A stretch of 45,109 nt of DNA, taken from the NCBI GenBank assembly GCA_949293415.1, contig CASFDK010000019.1, positions 1-45,109 on the forward strand, read 5' to 3'. The position numbers and the translations under genes are program-made. Each line of letters begins with the position of its first letter. Position 1 is the stretch's first letter. Below, in pieces: positions 6,226 to 15,356 of the stretch. Origin of the DNA: an uncultured Verrucomicrobiota bacterium. Lineage in GTDB: Bacteria > Verrucomicrobiota > Verrucomicrobiia > Opitutales > Intestinicryptomonadaceae. The notes below the pieces were generated by a model. That model ran no database searches. It was not told the origin of the DNA and saw only the letters and a program-made list of their open reading frames with translations.

Positions 6226-8880
6226 TTATTTTTCGAGAATCTTCTTGAGCACATAGGGCAGAATACCCGCTTCTTTGTAGTATTCCACTTCTATCGGAGT
6301 GTCTACCCGCAGGAGAAGTTCCGCTTTTTTTACGGAACCGTCGGCTTTTTTGATTGTCAGAATCGCCTTTTGCGCGGGTGCGACAACGCCGTCAATCGAG
6401 AACGTTTCCGTACCGTCGATACCCAGAGACTGTGCGTCTTCGCCGTTCGCAAATTCGTAGGGCAGAATTCCCATCCCAACGAGGTTGCTGCGGTGGATTC
6501 TTTCGAACGATTTCGCAACGACCGCGCGCACGCCGAGCAGTTTTGTGCCCTTTGCCGCCCAGTCGCGCGAGCTGCCCATACCGTAGTCGATTCCGCCGAA
6601 GACTATCAGTCCTTCGCCGCGTTTTGCGTATGTCTGCGCCGCGTCGAAGATTGAGACGTTTTCGCCCTTGCCGTCGATTTTCGTATAGCCGCCCTCCGCA
6701 CCTTCCGCCATTTTGTTTTTGATTCTGACGTTTGCGAAAGTGCCGCGCGTCATTACCCTGTCATTGCCTCTGCGCGAGCCGTACGAATTGAAGTCCTTCT
6801 TTTCAACACCGTGTTCGCGCAGGTATCTGCCCGCGGGACCGTCGGGGAGGATTGCGCCCGCGGGCGAGATGTGGTCGGTCGTGACCGAGTCGCCCAGAAT
6901 TGCGAGCGGGCGCAGGTTTTGCAGCGACGGCGCGGCGGGCGCGGACATCGTGAACCCTTCGAAGAACGGCGGATTTTGGATATATGTGCTGTCGGGGTTC
7001 CAGTCGTAGACGCTGCCGGTGGAGCTTTTGATATTCTGCCACTGTTCGGGGCCAGACATGTCGGCGTAGCGTTTTCTGAACATTTCGCTCTTGACGTTTG
7101 CCGCGACCGTTTCGGCGACTTCCTTCGAAGAGGGCCAAATATCGCTAAGGAACACGTCCCTGCCGTCGGGAGTTTTTGCGACGGGTTCGCGGTCGAAGTC
7201 GATGTCGATTCTTCCCGCGAGCGCGAACGCCACAACGAGCGGCGGGCTCATCAGATAGTTTGCCTTGAGCAGCGCGTGCACGCGCGCTTCGAAGTTTCTG
7301 TTGCCCGAAAGCACGCTTGCGCAGGCGAGGTTGTTGTCCTTGACGGCTTCCGAAATTTCGTCGTCGATGGGCCCCGAATTGCCTATGCACGTTGCGCAGC
7401 CGTAGCCCGCGAGGTTGAAGCCGATTTGGTCGAGATATTTTTGCAGCCCCGCCGATTCGAGGTAGTCGCTGACGACGCGCGAGCCGGGGGCGATTGTGGT
7501 CTTGACGTATTTCGGCGGCTTGATGCCGAGCATAGCCGCCTTTTTCGCGACCAAGCCCGCCGCGACCATAACCGACGGGTTCGATGTGTTCGTGCAGCTT
7601 GTGATTGCCGCGATGAGCACGCTGCCGTCGGAGATTTCGCCCTTGGAGGTTTTGACCGACTTGCGTTCGCCGCCATTGATTTCGTCGATGAATTTTCCGA
7701 ACGCGCCCTTTACGTCGGCGAGTTCGATTCTGTCCTGCGGGCGTTTGGGACCCGCCACTGCGGGCTTTACCGCGGAGAGGTCGAGCTCGAGCACTTTAGT
7801 GTAGTCGCATTCTCCCTTGAGGGGGATTCCGAAGATTCCCTGTTCCATGAAGTAGTCGCGCGCGAGGGCGACGAGCTTTTCGTCGCGCCCGCTGAGCTTG
7901 AGGTATTCGAGCGTTGTGTCGTCTACGGGGAAGTAGCCCATCGTCGCGCCGTATTCGGGGGCCATATTTGCGATTGTCGTCCTGTCGGCGAGCGAGAGCT
8001 TGCGCGCGCCTTCGCCGAAAAATTCCACGAACTTGCCCACGACCTTTTCCTTGCGGAGCATTTGCGTTACGAACAGCGCAAGGTCGGTTGCCGTCACGCC
8101 TTCGGCGAGCTCGCCCGAGATGTGTACGCCCACAACTTCGGGCACTTTGAAGTATACGGGCTGACCGAGCATACCCGCTTCGGCTTCGATGCCGCCCACA
8201 CCCCAGCCGACTACGCCCAGACCGTTAATCATAGTTGTGTGCGAGTCCGTACCCACGAGCGTGTCGGGATAGAAAATCGTCCTGCCGTCTTCCTCTCCCT
8301 TGAAGACGAGGCGGGCGAGGTATTCCAGATTTATCTGGTGGATGATGCCCGTCGAGGGCGGAACGACCGAGAATGTCTTAAACGCCTGCTGACCCCATTT
8401 TAGGAATTCGTATCTTTCTCGGTTGCGCTTGAATTCCATTTCGAGGTTCTTTTCGAACGCGTCGGGCGTGCCCGCACAGTCCATCTGCACGGAGTGGTCG
8501 ACCACGAGGTCGACGGGGACGAGCGGTTCGACGACCGCCGCGTCCTTGCCCTGTTTTGCGGCGGCATCGCGCATCGCAGCCAAGTCGACAAGAAGCGGAA
8601 CACCCGTAAAGTCCTGCAAAACGATTCTCGAGACGACGAACGGAACTTCGTAGTCGCCGGGGGTTGCGGCGTTCCATGCGGCGAGCTTTTTTACGTCGGC
8701 TTCGGTTGCGCGTTTGCCGTCGCAGTTTCTGAGCACGCTTTCGAGCACTATCTTTATGCTCACGGGCAGGCGCGATACGTCGAAGCCCGAGTTTTCGAGA
8801 GCCTTGAGGCTGTATATATAACCGCTTGCGCCGCCGTCTTTGGACGCAAATTCCTTCAATGTTCCGAGGGGATTGTTCAT
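6226..8880 (-). CDS. acnA: Aconitate hydratase (AcnA type)
   Basis: This 884-residue enzyme interconverts citrate and isocitrate in the TCA cycle. The three [4Fe-4S] ligands are Cys429 (in [10 protein letters not shown]), Cys495 and Cys498 (in [13 protein letters not shown]), and the C-terminal swivel domain carries [11 protein letters not shown] and [10 protein letters not shown]. Length and motifs fit AcnA/IRP-type aconitase. The ATG at 8880 is chosen: an upstream TTG (8928) would overlap the preceding gene, and the family starts near NPLGTLKEF. It lies 7 bp after the corC-like gene and 15 bp before the STAS gene, so it is co-transcribed with a partner-switch pair, an unusual setting. Confidence 0.97.
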   Translation of the reverse strand: MNNPLGTLKEFASKDGGASGYIYSLKALENSGFDVSRLPVSIKIVLESVLRNCDGKRATEADVKKLAAWNAATPGDYEVPFVVSRIVLQDFTGVPLLVDLAAMRDAAAKQGKDAAVVEPLVPVDLVVDHSVQMDCAGTPDAFEKNLEMEFKRNRERYEFLKWGQQAFKTFSVVPPSTGIIHQINLEYLARLVFKGEEDGRTIFYPDTLVGTDSHTTMINGLGVVGWGVGGIEAEAGMLGQPVYFKVPEVVGVHISGELAEGVTATDLALFVTQMLRKEKVVGKFVEFFGEGARKLSLADRTTIANMAPEYGATMGYFPVDDTTLEYLKLSGRDEKLVALARDYFMEQGIFGIPLKGECDYTKVLELDLSAVKPAVAGPKRPQDRIELADVKGAFGKFIDEINGGERKSVKTSKGEISDGSVLIAAITSCTNTSNPSVMVAAGLVAKKAAMLGIKPPKYVKTTIAPGSRVVSDYLESAGLQKYLDQIGFNLAGYGCATCIGNSGPIDDEISEAVKDNNLACASVLSGNRNFEARVHALLKANYLMSPPLVVAFALAGRIDIDFDREPVAKTPDGRDVFLSDIWPSSKEVAETVAANVKSEMFRKRYADMSGPEQWQNIKSSTGSVYDWNPDSTYIQNPPFFEGFTMSAPAAPSLQNLRPLAILGDSVTTDHISPAGAILPDGPAGRYLREHGVEKKDFNSYGSRRGNDRVMTRGTFANVRIKNKMAEGAEGGYTKIDGKGENVSIFDAAQTYAKRGEGLIVFGGIDYGMGSSRDWAAKGTKLLGVRAVVAKSFERIHRSNLVGMGILPYEFANGEDAQSLGIDGTETFSIDGVVAPAQKAILTIKKADGSVKKAELLLRVDTPIEVEYYKEAGILPYVLKKILEK

Positions 8881-8887
8881 AATCAAA

Positions 8888-10213
8888 TTAGCTGTTGTTT
8901 TGTTCTTTGTCGGGGTCGTCCAGTTCAACCGTGCACTCGCCGACCATTTTGTCTTCCACGCTGTCGATGACGATTCGCAGGTGTTGCTCCTTCAGGTACA
9001 GACGCTCGCCTTTTTCGGGGAATCTGCCAAGCAAAAAAGTAACCAAGCCGCCGAAAGTGGAAACTTCGTCGGTGTCGAAATCGACATCCAGAAAGTCCTC
9101 CACGCTTCTTAGCGTGGCTCTTCCGCTGACTTTGTATTTGCGGCGGCCGACCGCCTTGATGTCGAGCTTTCTGCCCGCGTCGAATTCGTCGCGTATCTGC
9201 TGCCCGACCAGTTCGCCGAGTGCCGCGTCGAGCGTCAGCACGCCTATGACTCCGCCGAATTCGTCCTCTACCAGCGCCATATGCAGCCTGTATTTGAGCA
9301 GCTTTGCGAGCGCGATTTCGAGCTTGTCGCTTTCGCGCACCCTGAACGTTTCGCGGCGCAGGCGCATAAGGTTTATTTCGTCGGGGTTTTGTATGCCGCC
9401 CTTGATGAAGATGTCCTTTACGTGGACGATTCCGAAGCAGTCGTCGAGGTCTTCCCTGCAGATGGGGTAGCGCGTGTGGTTCGCCGAAAGGACGCGCGCG
9501 ATGTTTTCGGCGTTCGAAATTTCGGTGTCGAGAAACACGACTTGGCTGCGCGGCAGCATTACGTCGCTTACGTCGAGTTCCTGAAGCTTGAAGGCGTTCT
9601 TTACGATTTTGCCCGTATAGGGGGTTATTGCTTCGGCGTCGTTTTCGTCGGCGCGGAGCATCATTTCGACATCGATGTAGTCGAAGCCCGACTCCATACT
9701 GCGCAACTTTTCGGGCATTGCCTTTTTCGCGATTATCCGCGCGATTATGTCGAACGGCGCGAAAAATACGAACGCCGCGTACATAAAGCCGCCGAGCCTG
9801 CCGATTGTCCGCGCTGGCATATTGCGTCCGATTTTCGCCGCGGGAATGTCGAGGCAGGCGTATTGCAGGAGCAGCGCAACCGCCGTCGCCGCGAGTGCCG
9901 CCGCTATCTGCCCGCCGCGCGAAAGCCCGCTGTCGACCATATCTGCGACCGCCGTCGCCGCGAAGAACGCCGAGAACGCTTCAAGCGCGAAGAAGAACCG
10001 CCGCCCGAGCGATATTACCGACGCCATTTTTTCGGAGTTGTACGCGCAGAATTTCGCCGCGCCCGAAAGTTCGTTCTTTCCCGAAGCGTCCTTTTTTAGA
10101 TTCGAAAAACGCAGGGACGCTATCGCAAGTGCCATAGCCGCGCCCGCCGCGCCACCCGCCGCCGCGAAAGCCGCGACGAACAGGCATATTATCAGCTGCC
10201 AGACGGAAGCCAT
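8888..10213 (-). CDS. CNNM/CBS/CorC-domain membrane protein (hemolysin C family)
   Basis: The 441-residue protein starts with a membrane region of about four hydrophobic segments (residues 5-30, 70-92, 98-118, 138-162; DUF21/CNNM-like), then two CBS repeats (about 200-325, with [13 protein letters not shown] and [10 protein letters not shown]) and a C-terminal CorC/HlyC domain ([19 protein letters not shown]). The family is linked to magnesium or cobalt efflux; CBS repeats usually bind adenine nucleotides. It begins 3 bp after hisC and ends 7 bp before acnA. The membrane domain is less well conserved by eye than the CBS part, so the transported ion is uncertain. Confidence 0.9.
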   Translation of the reverse strand: MASVWQLIICLFVAAFAAAGGAAGAAMALAIASLRFSNLKKDASGKNELSGAAKFCAYNSEKMASVISLGRRFFFALEAFSAFFAATAVADMVDSGLSRGGQIAAALAATAVALLLQYACLDIPAAKIGRNMPARTIGRLGGFMYAAFVFFAPFDIIARIIAKKAMPEKLRSMESGFDYIDVEMMLRADENDAEAITPYTGKIVKNAFKLQELDVSDVMLPRSQVVFLDTEISNAENIARVLSANHTRYPICREDLDDCFGIVHVKDIFIKGGIQNPDEINLMRLRRETFRVRESDKLEIALAKLLKYRLHMALVEDEFGGVIGVLTLDAALGELVGQQIRDEFDAGRKLDIKAVGRRKYKVSGRATLRSVEDFLDVDFDTDEVSTFGGLVTFLLGRFPEKGERLYLKEQHLRIVIDSVEDKMVGECTVELDDPDKEQNNS

Positions 10214-10216
10214 ACG

Positions 10217-11308
10217 TTATTTGGCGAACTTCAGAAGTTCGTCGATGCAGCGCGCGTTCTGTTCGGGCTTTCCGATTGTAATGCGCAGCCATTCGGGCAG
10301 TCCGTAGCCGGCGTTCGGGCGGACGATAACGCCGCGCTTCTGCATTTCCACGAACACTCGCTGCGCGTCCTTGACCCTGACCATCACGAAATTCGCGCCG
10401 TCCGAGAAATAGGTCAGACCGTTCTTTTCGAAAGCCTCCACGAACTGTTTTCTACCCGCGTCGTTGATACGTTTGCTTTCGGCGACAAATTCGGCGTCGT
10501 CGAGAGCAGCCATTGCGCCAACTTGCGCGAGGCTGTTGACGTTGAAGGGTTCGCGCACCCTGTTGATGTAGCCCGCGAGTTCCTCCGACGAATACGAGTA
10601 GCCGATTCTCAGCCCCGCCAAGCCGTAGATTTTCGAGAATGTGCGCAGGCAGATTACGTTTCTGCCTTCGGCGATGAGCGGTCGCAGGTCAACCTGTTCG
10701 TCCTGATATTCGGTGTAGGCTTCGTCGTAGCAGAACACGACGTGTTCGGGTAGCGAGCGCACGAAGTTTTCTACTTCGGACTGTTTTACGACGCATCCCG
10801 TGGGGTTGTTGGGGTTGGTCATAAATACGATTTTCGTCTTGTCGGTTACCGCGTCGCGGAGCGCGTCGAGGTCGTATTTAAGGTCGGGCATAGGCACGGA
10901 TACGCATTTGCCGCCCATAAATATCGTTGCCAGTTTGTAGACTATGAACGACTGCGCGCCGAAAACTGTCTCATCGCCCCTGTCCACAAAACACTGGGCG
11001 ATGAACTCGAGTATTTCGTTTGAGCCGTTGCCGAACGCGAATTGCGAGGGCTTGAGATTCCACTTCTTCGAAAGTTTTTGGCGCAGTTCGTAGCAGCCGC
11101 CGTCGGGGTAGTAGTTGAGCGTGCCGAGGTGTTTGGATACGGCTTCGACGGCTTTGGGCGACGCGCCGAGCGGGTTTTCGTTCGAAGCCATTTTCAGAAT
11201 TCCGTCGGGGTCGAGACCGAACTCGCGCGCGACGTATTCGATGGGTTTTCCCGTTTCGTAGACGGGCAGGTTTTTGATTTGCGGTTTTACCGTGTTTTCG
11301 AGCTTCAT
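10217..11308 (-). CDS. hisC: Histidinol-phosphate aminotransferase
   Basis: This 363-residue PLP enzyme makes histidinol phosphate from imidazole acetol phosphate and glutamate. It has the fold-type I motifs: ASNENPLGAS near the N-terminus, NPNNPTG, YDEAYTEY and RTFSKIYGLAGLRIGY with the PLP lysine at about residue 226. The ATG at 11308 is chosen because the family starts here; the upstream in-frame extension has no similarity. It heads the minus-strand run. A TACAAT -10-like hexamer lies 27-32 bp upstream (11335-11340). Other substrates (aromatic amino acids) are possible for this subfamily. Confidence 0.95.
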   Translation of the reverse strand: MKLENTVKPQIKNLPVYETGKPIEYVAREFGLDPDGILKMASNENPLGASPKAVEAVSKHLGTLNYYPDGGCYELRQKLSKKWNLKPSQFAFGNGSNEILEFIAQCFVDRGDETVFGAQSFIVYKLATIFMGGKCVSVPMPDLKYDLDALRDAVTDKTKIVFMTNPNNPTGCVVKQSEVENFVRSLPEHVVFCYDEAYTEYQDEQVDLRPLIAEGRNVICLRTFSKIYGLAGLRIGYSYSSEELAGYINRVREPFNVNSLAQVGAMAALDDAEFVAESKRINDAGRKQFVEAFEKNGLTYFSDGANFVMVRVKDAQRVFVEMQKRGVIVRPNAGYGLPEWLRITIGKPEQNARCIDELLKFAK

Positions 11309-11405
11309 AGTGAGTCTATAAATAATCGCTCCCACTATTGTACAAGTGCGTCCGTTTTGCAAGGCAGATATTGTGTTATTTTTGTTTGCTTTGTCTTGAA
11401 AATAG

Positions 11406-11434
11406 TTGACTGGTCGCAAGTGAATCGGTAAAGC
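11406..11434 (+). promoter_or_regulatory. Candidate promoter of the GH78 gene
   Basis: TTGACT (11406-11411) and TAAAGC (11429-11434) are separated by 17 bp. The -10 is a poor match. If real, the transcript would start within a few bases of the ATG at 11443, giving almost no leader; no ribosome-binding site is visible there. The 134-bp gap is shared with the divergent hisC. Confidence 0.3.
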
Positions 11435-11442
11435 TTCTGCGT

Positions 11443-14172
11443 ATGAAGTGTAGTCTATCTATATTGGCGGTTTCGTCGGTACTCGCATTCGCGGGAGTTG
11501 CGGCGGCGGACGGGGTTGCCCCCTTTAAAACGACGGTCGGCGAATTTTTCGAAAATCCGATTGGGCGCGATTTGTCGGGGCTGTCGTTCTCGTGGCAGAT
11601 TCCGAACACGGGCGCGGGCGCGGCGCAGAGCGCGTACGAAATCGACGTGCGCAAAGACGGGAAGTCGGTCTGGCGCACGGGCAAAGTCGAGTCGGACGCG
11701 AGCGTGAAAGTGCCGTACGGCGGCGCGGCGTTGAAGTCGGGCGAAAAATTTACTTGGCGCGTCCGTTATTGGGACGAAAAGGGCGCGGTTTCGGACTGGT
11801 CGAAGGAGTCCACTTTCGAAACTGGGCTTCTCGAGCTTTCCGACTGGAAGGGCGAATGGATTTCCTCTCCCGCGCAGTGCCGTCCGCTTTACAGCCTCAA
11901 GGCGTGGCGCAAGGGCGCGATGCGCAACTTCGAAAAAATCGGCGTTCCGCCCGCGTATTTCAGAAAGTCGTTTGCGGCGAAAAAGGCGGTTAAATCGGCG
12001 CGTCTGTATGCGGCAAGCAGGGGCATTTTCGAATTTTCAATCAACGGCAAGCCAGTGTCTGACACCAAGTGGGGGACGGGTTGGACATCGTACAGCAAGC
12101 GCATTACGTCGGACACATTCGACGTTTCCGCGCTTCTGCAAAACGGCGAAAACACAATCGGCGCAATTCTCGCCGACGGTTGGTATGCGGGCAGAATCGA
12201 GAACAGATGGCTCGAGAGGAAGGTCAAGCCCGAGCTTTTGGCTCAGCTCGAAATCGAATACGCCGACGGCTCGCGCGAAATTGTCGCTACCGACTCCTCG
12301 TGGAAATCGTCTTCGGGCGCGTACTACTATTCCGACATCTACGACGGCGAGTATTGCGACGCAAATCTCGAACCCGAAAATTGGGACGCAAACGGCTTCG
12401 ACGACTCCGCGTGGCAAAACGCCGCCACATCCGCAATAAATCCGAAAATCGCAATCACGCCGCGTCGCAACCAGCCTATACGCGTATGCGAGAGACTCGC
12501 GCCGATTTCCGTCAAAAGGATGTCCGCGGGCACGTATATTTTCGACCTCGGGCAGAATATGGTCGGCGTTCCGCGCATAAGCGTAAAGGGCGTAAAGGGC
12601 AGACCGATAAAAATCAGGTACGCCGAGATGCTCAACAAAGACGGCACGATGTATACCGTAAACTATCGTTCCGCGGTGAGTACCGACCATTATGTTCCCG
12701 CTTCGAACGAAGTCGAGACGTACACGCCCAAGTTTACTTTCCACGGTTTCAGATACGTCGAAATAAGCGGGCTTGACGCCGCTTGGAAGCCCGACGCGTC
12801 CGCTGTCGAGGGGCTTGTGATGCACAACGATATGCCGCAGACGGGCACGTTCGTCTGTTCGAATCCGAAAATCAACAAGCTTCAGCAAAATATTGTCTGG
12901 GGGCAGCGCGGCAACTATTTCTCGGTTCCCACCGACTGTCCGCAGCGCGACGAGCGCATGGGGTGGACGGGCGACGCGCAGGTATTCATCCCGACCGCCG
13001 CGTTCAACATGAATGTCGACGGATTTTTCAGCAAATGGAATCAGGATATGCGCGACTGTCAGGAACCGAGCGGTGCGATGGCGCACGTGGTTCCCTGCGG
13101 CTGGGGCTCGGGCAGCGCGGCTTGGGGCGACGCTGCGGTGATTTGTCCGTGGGAAATCTATCTGGCGTACGGCGACAAAAAATCGCTTGCCGAAAACTTC
13201 GATATGATGAAAAAGTGGGTAGATTTCCAGAAGAACACCTCGAAAGATTTGATTCGCCCCGATTCGGGGTTCGGCGATTGGCTGCAACCGTCGTCGACAT
13301 TCGGCAATGACTCCAAAAACTGGCGCGGCGCAACTCCGCGCCCGCTTATCGGAACGGCGTATTTTGCGCGCACCGCCGACATCGTATCGAAGGCGGCGAA
13401 GATTCTCGGCAAGCGCGACGAGGCGAAGAAATACGCCGATCTCGCCCGCGATGTCCGTGCGGCGTTCGTGCGCAACTTCGTATCGCCCGACGGCTCGGTC
13501 AAAGGCGACGCGCAGACTGCGTATCTGCTGCCGCTTGCCTTCGACATCCTTCCCGAAAATATGCGGGCAAAAGTGTTCGGCAAATTCCTGAAGGTTCTGA
13601 AGCGCGACAACCTGTATTTGGATACGGGCTTTGTCGGCACGCCGCTGCTCGCGGGCGTTCTCTCCAAATTCGGACGCTCCGACTTGGCGTATAAAATAGT
13701 CCAAAACGAGGGCTATCCGTCGTGGATATATTCAATCAACCAAGGCGCGACGACAATGTGGGAACGCTGGAACAGCTTTTCGCACGAAAGGGGCTTCGGC
13801 GAGGCGTCGATGAACTCGTTCAACCACTACGCGTACGGATCGATTGGCAAGTGGCTCTACGCGAACGCGGCGGGCATCAACTACGACGAAAATGCGGTCG
13901 GCTACAAGAATATAATCTTCGCGCCCGAAATCGGGGGCGTAGGTTTCGACTACGCGGCGGCGACGTTCCAGTCGCCGTACGGCAAGGTTGTTTCGTCGTG
14001 GAGTGTAAAGGGCGGCAAATGCGTGTGGAACGTCTCCGTTCCGCCGAACTCGACGGGTACGCTCGTGATTCCCGCAAAGAATGTGAACGGCGTTATGCTG
14101 AACGGCAAACCCGTGGACTCGCTGACGCAGAACGTGGCGAGCGGCGACTACAAAGTGGAATTTTCACTGTAG
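11443..14172 (+). CDS. Secreted alpha-L-rhamnosidase, GH78
   Basis: The 909-residue protein has a signal peptide (cleavage near residue 22, AAADG), an N-terminal Fn3-like beta domain (FSWQIPN...YEIDVRK), a rhamnosidase N-terminal sandwich, the (alpha/alpha)6 catalytic domain and a C-terminal beta domain. The family signature with the general acid is clear: DCPQRDERMGWTGDAQ, Glu504, and the second key region GATTMWERWNSF. It releases terminal L-rhamnose from plant pectin or glycosides. Being exported, it would act in the periplasm or outside. A terminator follows directly, so it is transcribed alone. Confidence 0.95.
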   Translation: MKCSLSILAVSSVLAFAGVAAADGVAPFKTTVGEFFENPIGRDLSGLSFSWQIPNTGAGAAQSAYEIDVRKDGKSVWRTGKVESDASVKVPYGGAALKSGEKFTWRVRYWDEKGAVSDWSKESTFETGLLELSDWKGEWISSPAQCRPLYSLKAWRKGAMRNFEKIGVPPAYFRKSFAAKKAVKSARLYAASRGIFEFSINGKPVSDTKWGTGWTSYSKRITSDTFDVSALLQNGENTIGAILADGWYAGRIENRWLERKVKPELLAQLEIEYADGSREIVATDSSWKSSSGAYYYSDIYDGEYCDANLEPENWDANGFDDSAWQNAATSAINPKIAITPRRNQPIRVCERLAPISVKRMSAGTYIFDLGQNMVGVPRISVKGVKGRPIKIRYAEMLNKDGTMYTVNYRSAVSTDHYVPASNEVETYTPKFTFHGFRYVEISGLDAAWKPDASAVEGLVMHNDMPQTGTFVCSNPKINKLQQNIVWGQRGNYFSVPTDCPQRDERMGWTGDAQVFIPTAAFNMNVDGFFSKWNQDMRDCQEPSGAMAHVVPCGWGSGSAAWGDAAVICPWEIYLAYGDKKSLAENFDMMKKWVDFQKNTSKDLIRPDSGFGDWLQPSSTFGNDSKNWRGATPRPLIGTAYFARTADIVSKAAKILGKRDEAKKYADLARDVRAAFVRNFVSPDGSVKGDAQTAYLLPLAFDILPENMRAKVFGKFLKVLKRDNLYLDTGFVGTPLLAGVLSKFGRSDLAYKIVQNEGYPSWIYSINQGATTMWERWNSFSHERGFGEASMNSFNHYAYGSIGKWLYANAAGINYDENAVGYKNIIFAPEIGGVGFDYAAATFQSPYGKVVSSWSVKGGKCVWNVSVPPNSTGTLVIPAKNVNGVMLNGKPVDSLTQNVASGDYKVEFSL

Positions 14173-14193
14173 AAAAATTCGAATAAAAATCGG

Positions 14194-14237
14194 AAAACGA
14201 ATCCGCCTCAAACGTGCGCGGATTCGTTTTTTTTTTT
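14194..14237 (+). terminator. Rho-independent terminator after the rhamnosidase gene
   Basis: CGAATCCGC (14198-14206) pairs with GCGGATTCG (14218-14226), followed by eleven T residues and preceded by AAAA. It ends 22-65 bp after the stop codon. Confidence 0.9.
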
Positions 14238-14256
14238 CGGGCGGCGGAACGGAAAT

Positions 14257-14337
14257 CGGCTCAAAATGGGGCGGTTTTAGCCGAAATACGGTTCAAAGTG
14301 AGCCGAAAAACCCCAAAAAACTTGACATTTTGAACCG
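14257..14337 (+). repeat. Three copies of a 12-bp motif, possible operator
   Basis: The motif CGGYTCAAARTG occurs at 14257-14268 (CGGCTCAAAATG), 14289-14300 (CGGTTCAAAGTG) and, inverted, at 14326-14337 (CATTTTGAACCG). The first two starts are 32 bp apart, close to three helical turns. The third overlaps the end of a TTGACA -35 hexamer. AGCCGAAA is also repeated at 14278 and 14301. The cluster lies just upstream of the RmlD-like gene and looks like binding sites for a regulator of it, which is inference. Confidence 0.5.
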
Positions 14338-14350
14338 AAAGGCGATTTTA
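14322..14350 (+). promoter_or_regulatory. Candidate promoter of the RmlD-like operon
   Basis: A perfect TTGACA (14322-14327) is followed after 17-18 bp by ATTTTA/TTTTAC. The -10 match is weak. The -35 overlaps one of three copies of the 12-bp motif described at 14257-14337, so a bound protein could block or assist polymerase. Confidence 0.45.
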
Positions 14351-14423
14351 CGCGCGGCTGCAGAATTGGTTTGCCTGTCGGGTTTTGTCTGCCAAACTCG
14401 CCTCCACTAACAAAGGTTTTTTT

Positions 14424-15356
14424 ATGCTGATTTTTTGTACGGGTTCGACTGGGCTTGTAGGCTACAATTTCGTCCGCGCCGCCTCCGAGGCGGGGCACAG
14501 TGTTGTCGCGCTTTCGCACAGCCGCGACCTTCCGCAAATGAAGAATGTCGAGAATCCGAAAATCGACCTCACCGACGAAGCCGCGCTTCAGCGCGCCGTG
14601 CTCGACGCGTTCCCCGACATAATCGTAAACTGCGCCGCAATCTCAAGCCCCGCCGATGTCGACGCGCATCCCGAGCTTGCCGAGAAAATGAATACAGTCC
14701 TGCCCGAGAGACTGGCTGTTTTGGCGCACCACGTCAACGCGCGGCTTATCCACCTTTCCACCGATATGGTCTTCGACGGTTCGTGTCCGCCCTACAAAAA
14801 TACCGACATTCCGATGCCCTCAACGCTCTACGGCACGACGAAGTTGATGGCGGAGAAACGCGTGCTGAAAGTGTCGGCGTCGACGACCGTCGTTCTGCGT
14901 CTTAGCCACGTCTGCGGGAATAGCCTGAGCACGCGGCGTTCTCTTCACGAAAAGCTTTTGCGCTCTTGGGCGGCGGGCGAAAAGACGAACGCGCGCACCG
15001 ACGAAATAAAGTGTCCGCTTTCGGTTTTGCGCCTTGCCGATTTGCTCTGCGAGCTTTGCGAGCGTCCGAATGTAAGCGGCATATACCATTTTGCGGGTCT
15101 CGAGCCGATAAGCCGCTACGAGATGGCGGCGCGCGTTGCGCGGCACTTCGGGCTCGACCCCGACGAGTTCGTAAACCCCGTCTCGGGCGACAGACCAGTC
15201 GATTTGACGATGGATATGTCGTGTCTTGCCGCGCGCGTGAAAACGCGTTCGTGTATGTTCAACGAGATTTTGCCCGAGATGTCGCTGCCGTCCGATTTGA
15301 CCGACTGGCTGAAATCGAAGGGCGGCAAAGCCCCGATAAAACGTTTCAAGCTGTGA
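14424..15356 (+). CDS. RmlD-like sugar-nucleotide reductase (extended SDR)
   Basis: The 310-residue protein opens with the NAD(P)-binding motif GSTGLVGYNF (residues 7-16), has NCAAISSPADVD and the catalytic STDMVFDG and YGTTKLMAEK (Tyr-x-x-x-Lys), all as in dTDP-4-dehydrorhamnose reductases and related NAD-dependent epimerases. The ATG at 14424 puts the Rossmann motif at the very N-terminus; the upstream TTG at 14385 would add a non-family extension. Its real substrate is unknown: no rmlA, rmlB or rmlC is near, and its position after a rhamnosidase could be coincidence. Its TGA overlaps the GTG of the next gene. Confidence 0.85.
   Translation: MLIFCTGSTGLVGYNFVRAASEAGHSVVALSHSRDLPQMKNVENPKIDLTDEAALQRAVLDAFPDIIVNCAAISSPADVDAHPELAEKMNTVLPERLAVLAHHVNARLIHLSTDMVFDGSCPPYKNTDIPMPSTLYGTTKLMAEKRVLKVSASTTVVLRLSHVCGNSLSTRRSLHEKLLRSWAAGEKTNARTDEIKCPLSVLRLADLLCELCERPNVSGIYHFAGLEPISRYEMAARVARHFGLDPDEFVNPVSGDRPVDLTMDMSCLAARVKTRSCMFNEILPEMSLPSDLTDWLKSKGGKAPIKRFKL

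Noticed and set aside
6811..8403. Long plus-strand ORF (530 codons) opposite acnA
   Set aside because: Antisense shadow of aconitase; Arg/Val/Glu-rich composition without any domain.
12037..13704. Long minus-strand ORF (555 codons) opposite the rhamnosidase gene
   Set aside because: It is an antisense shadow of a clear GH78 gene, caused by high G+C codon usage; no recognisable motifs.
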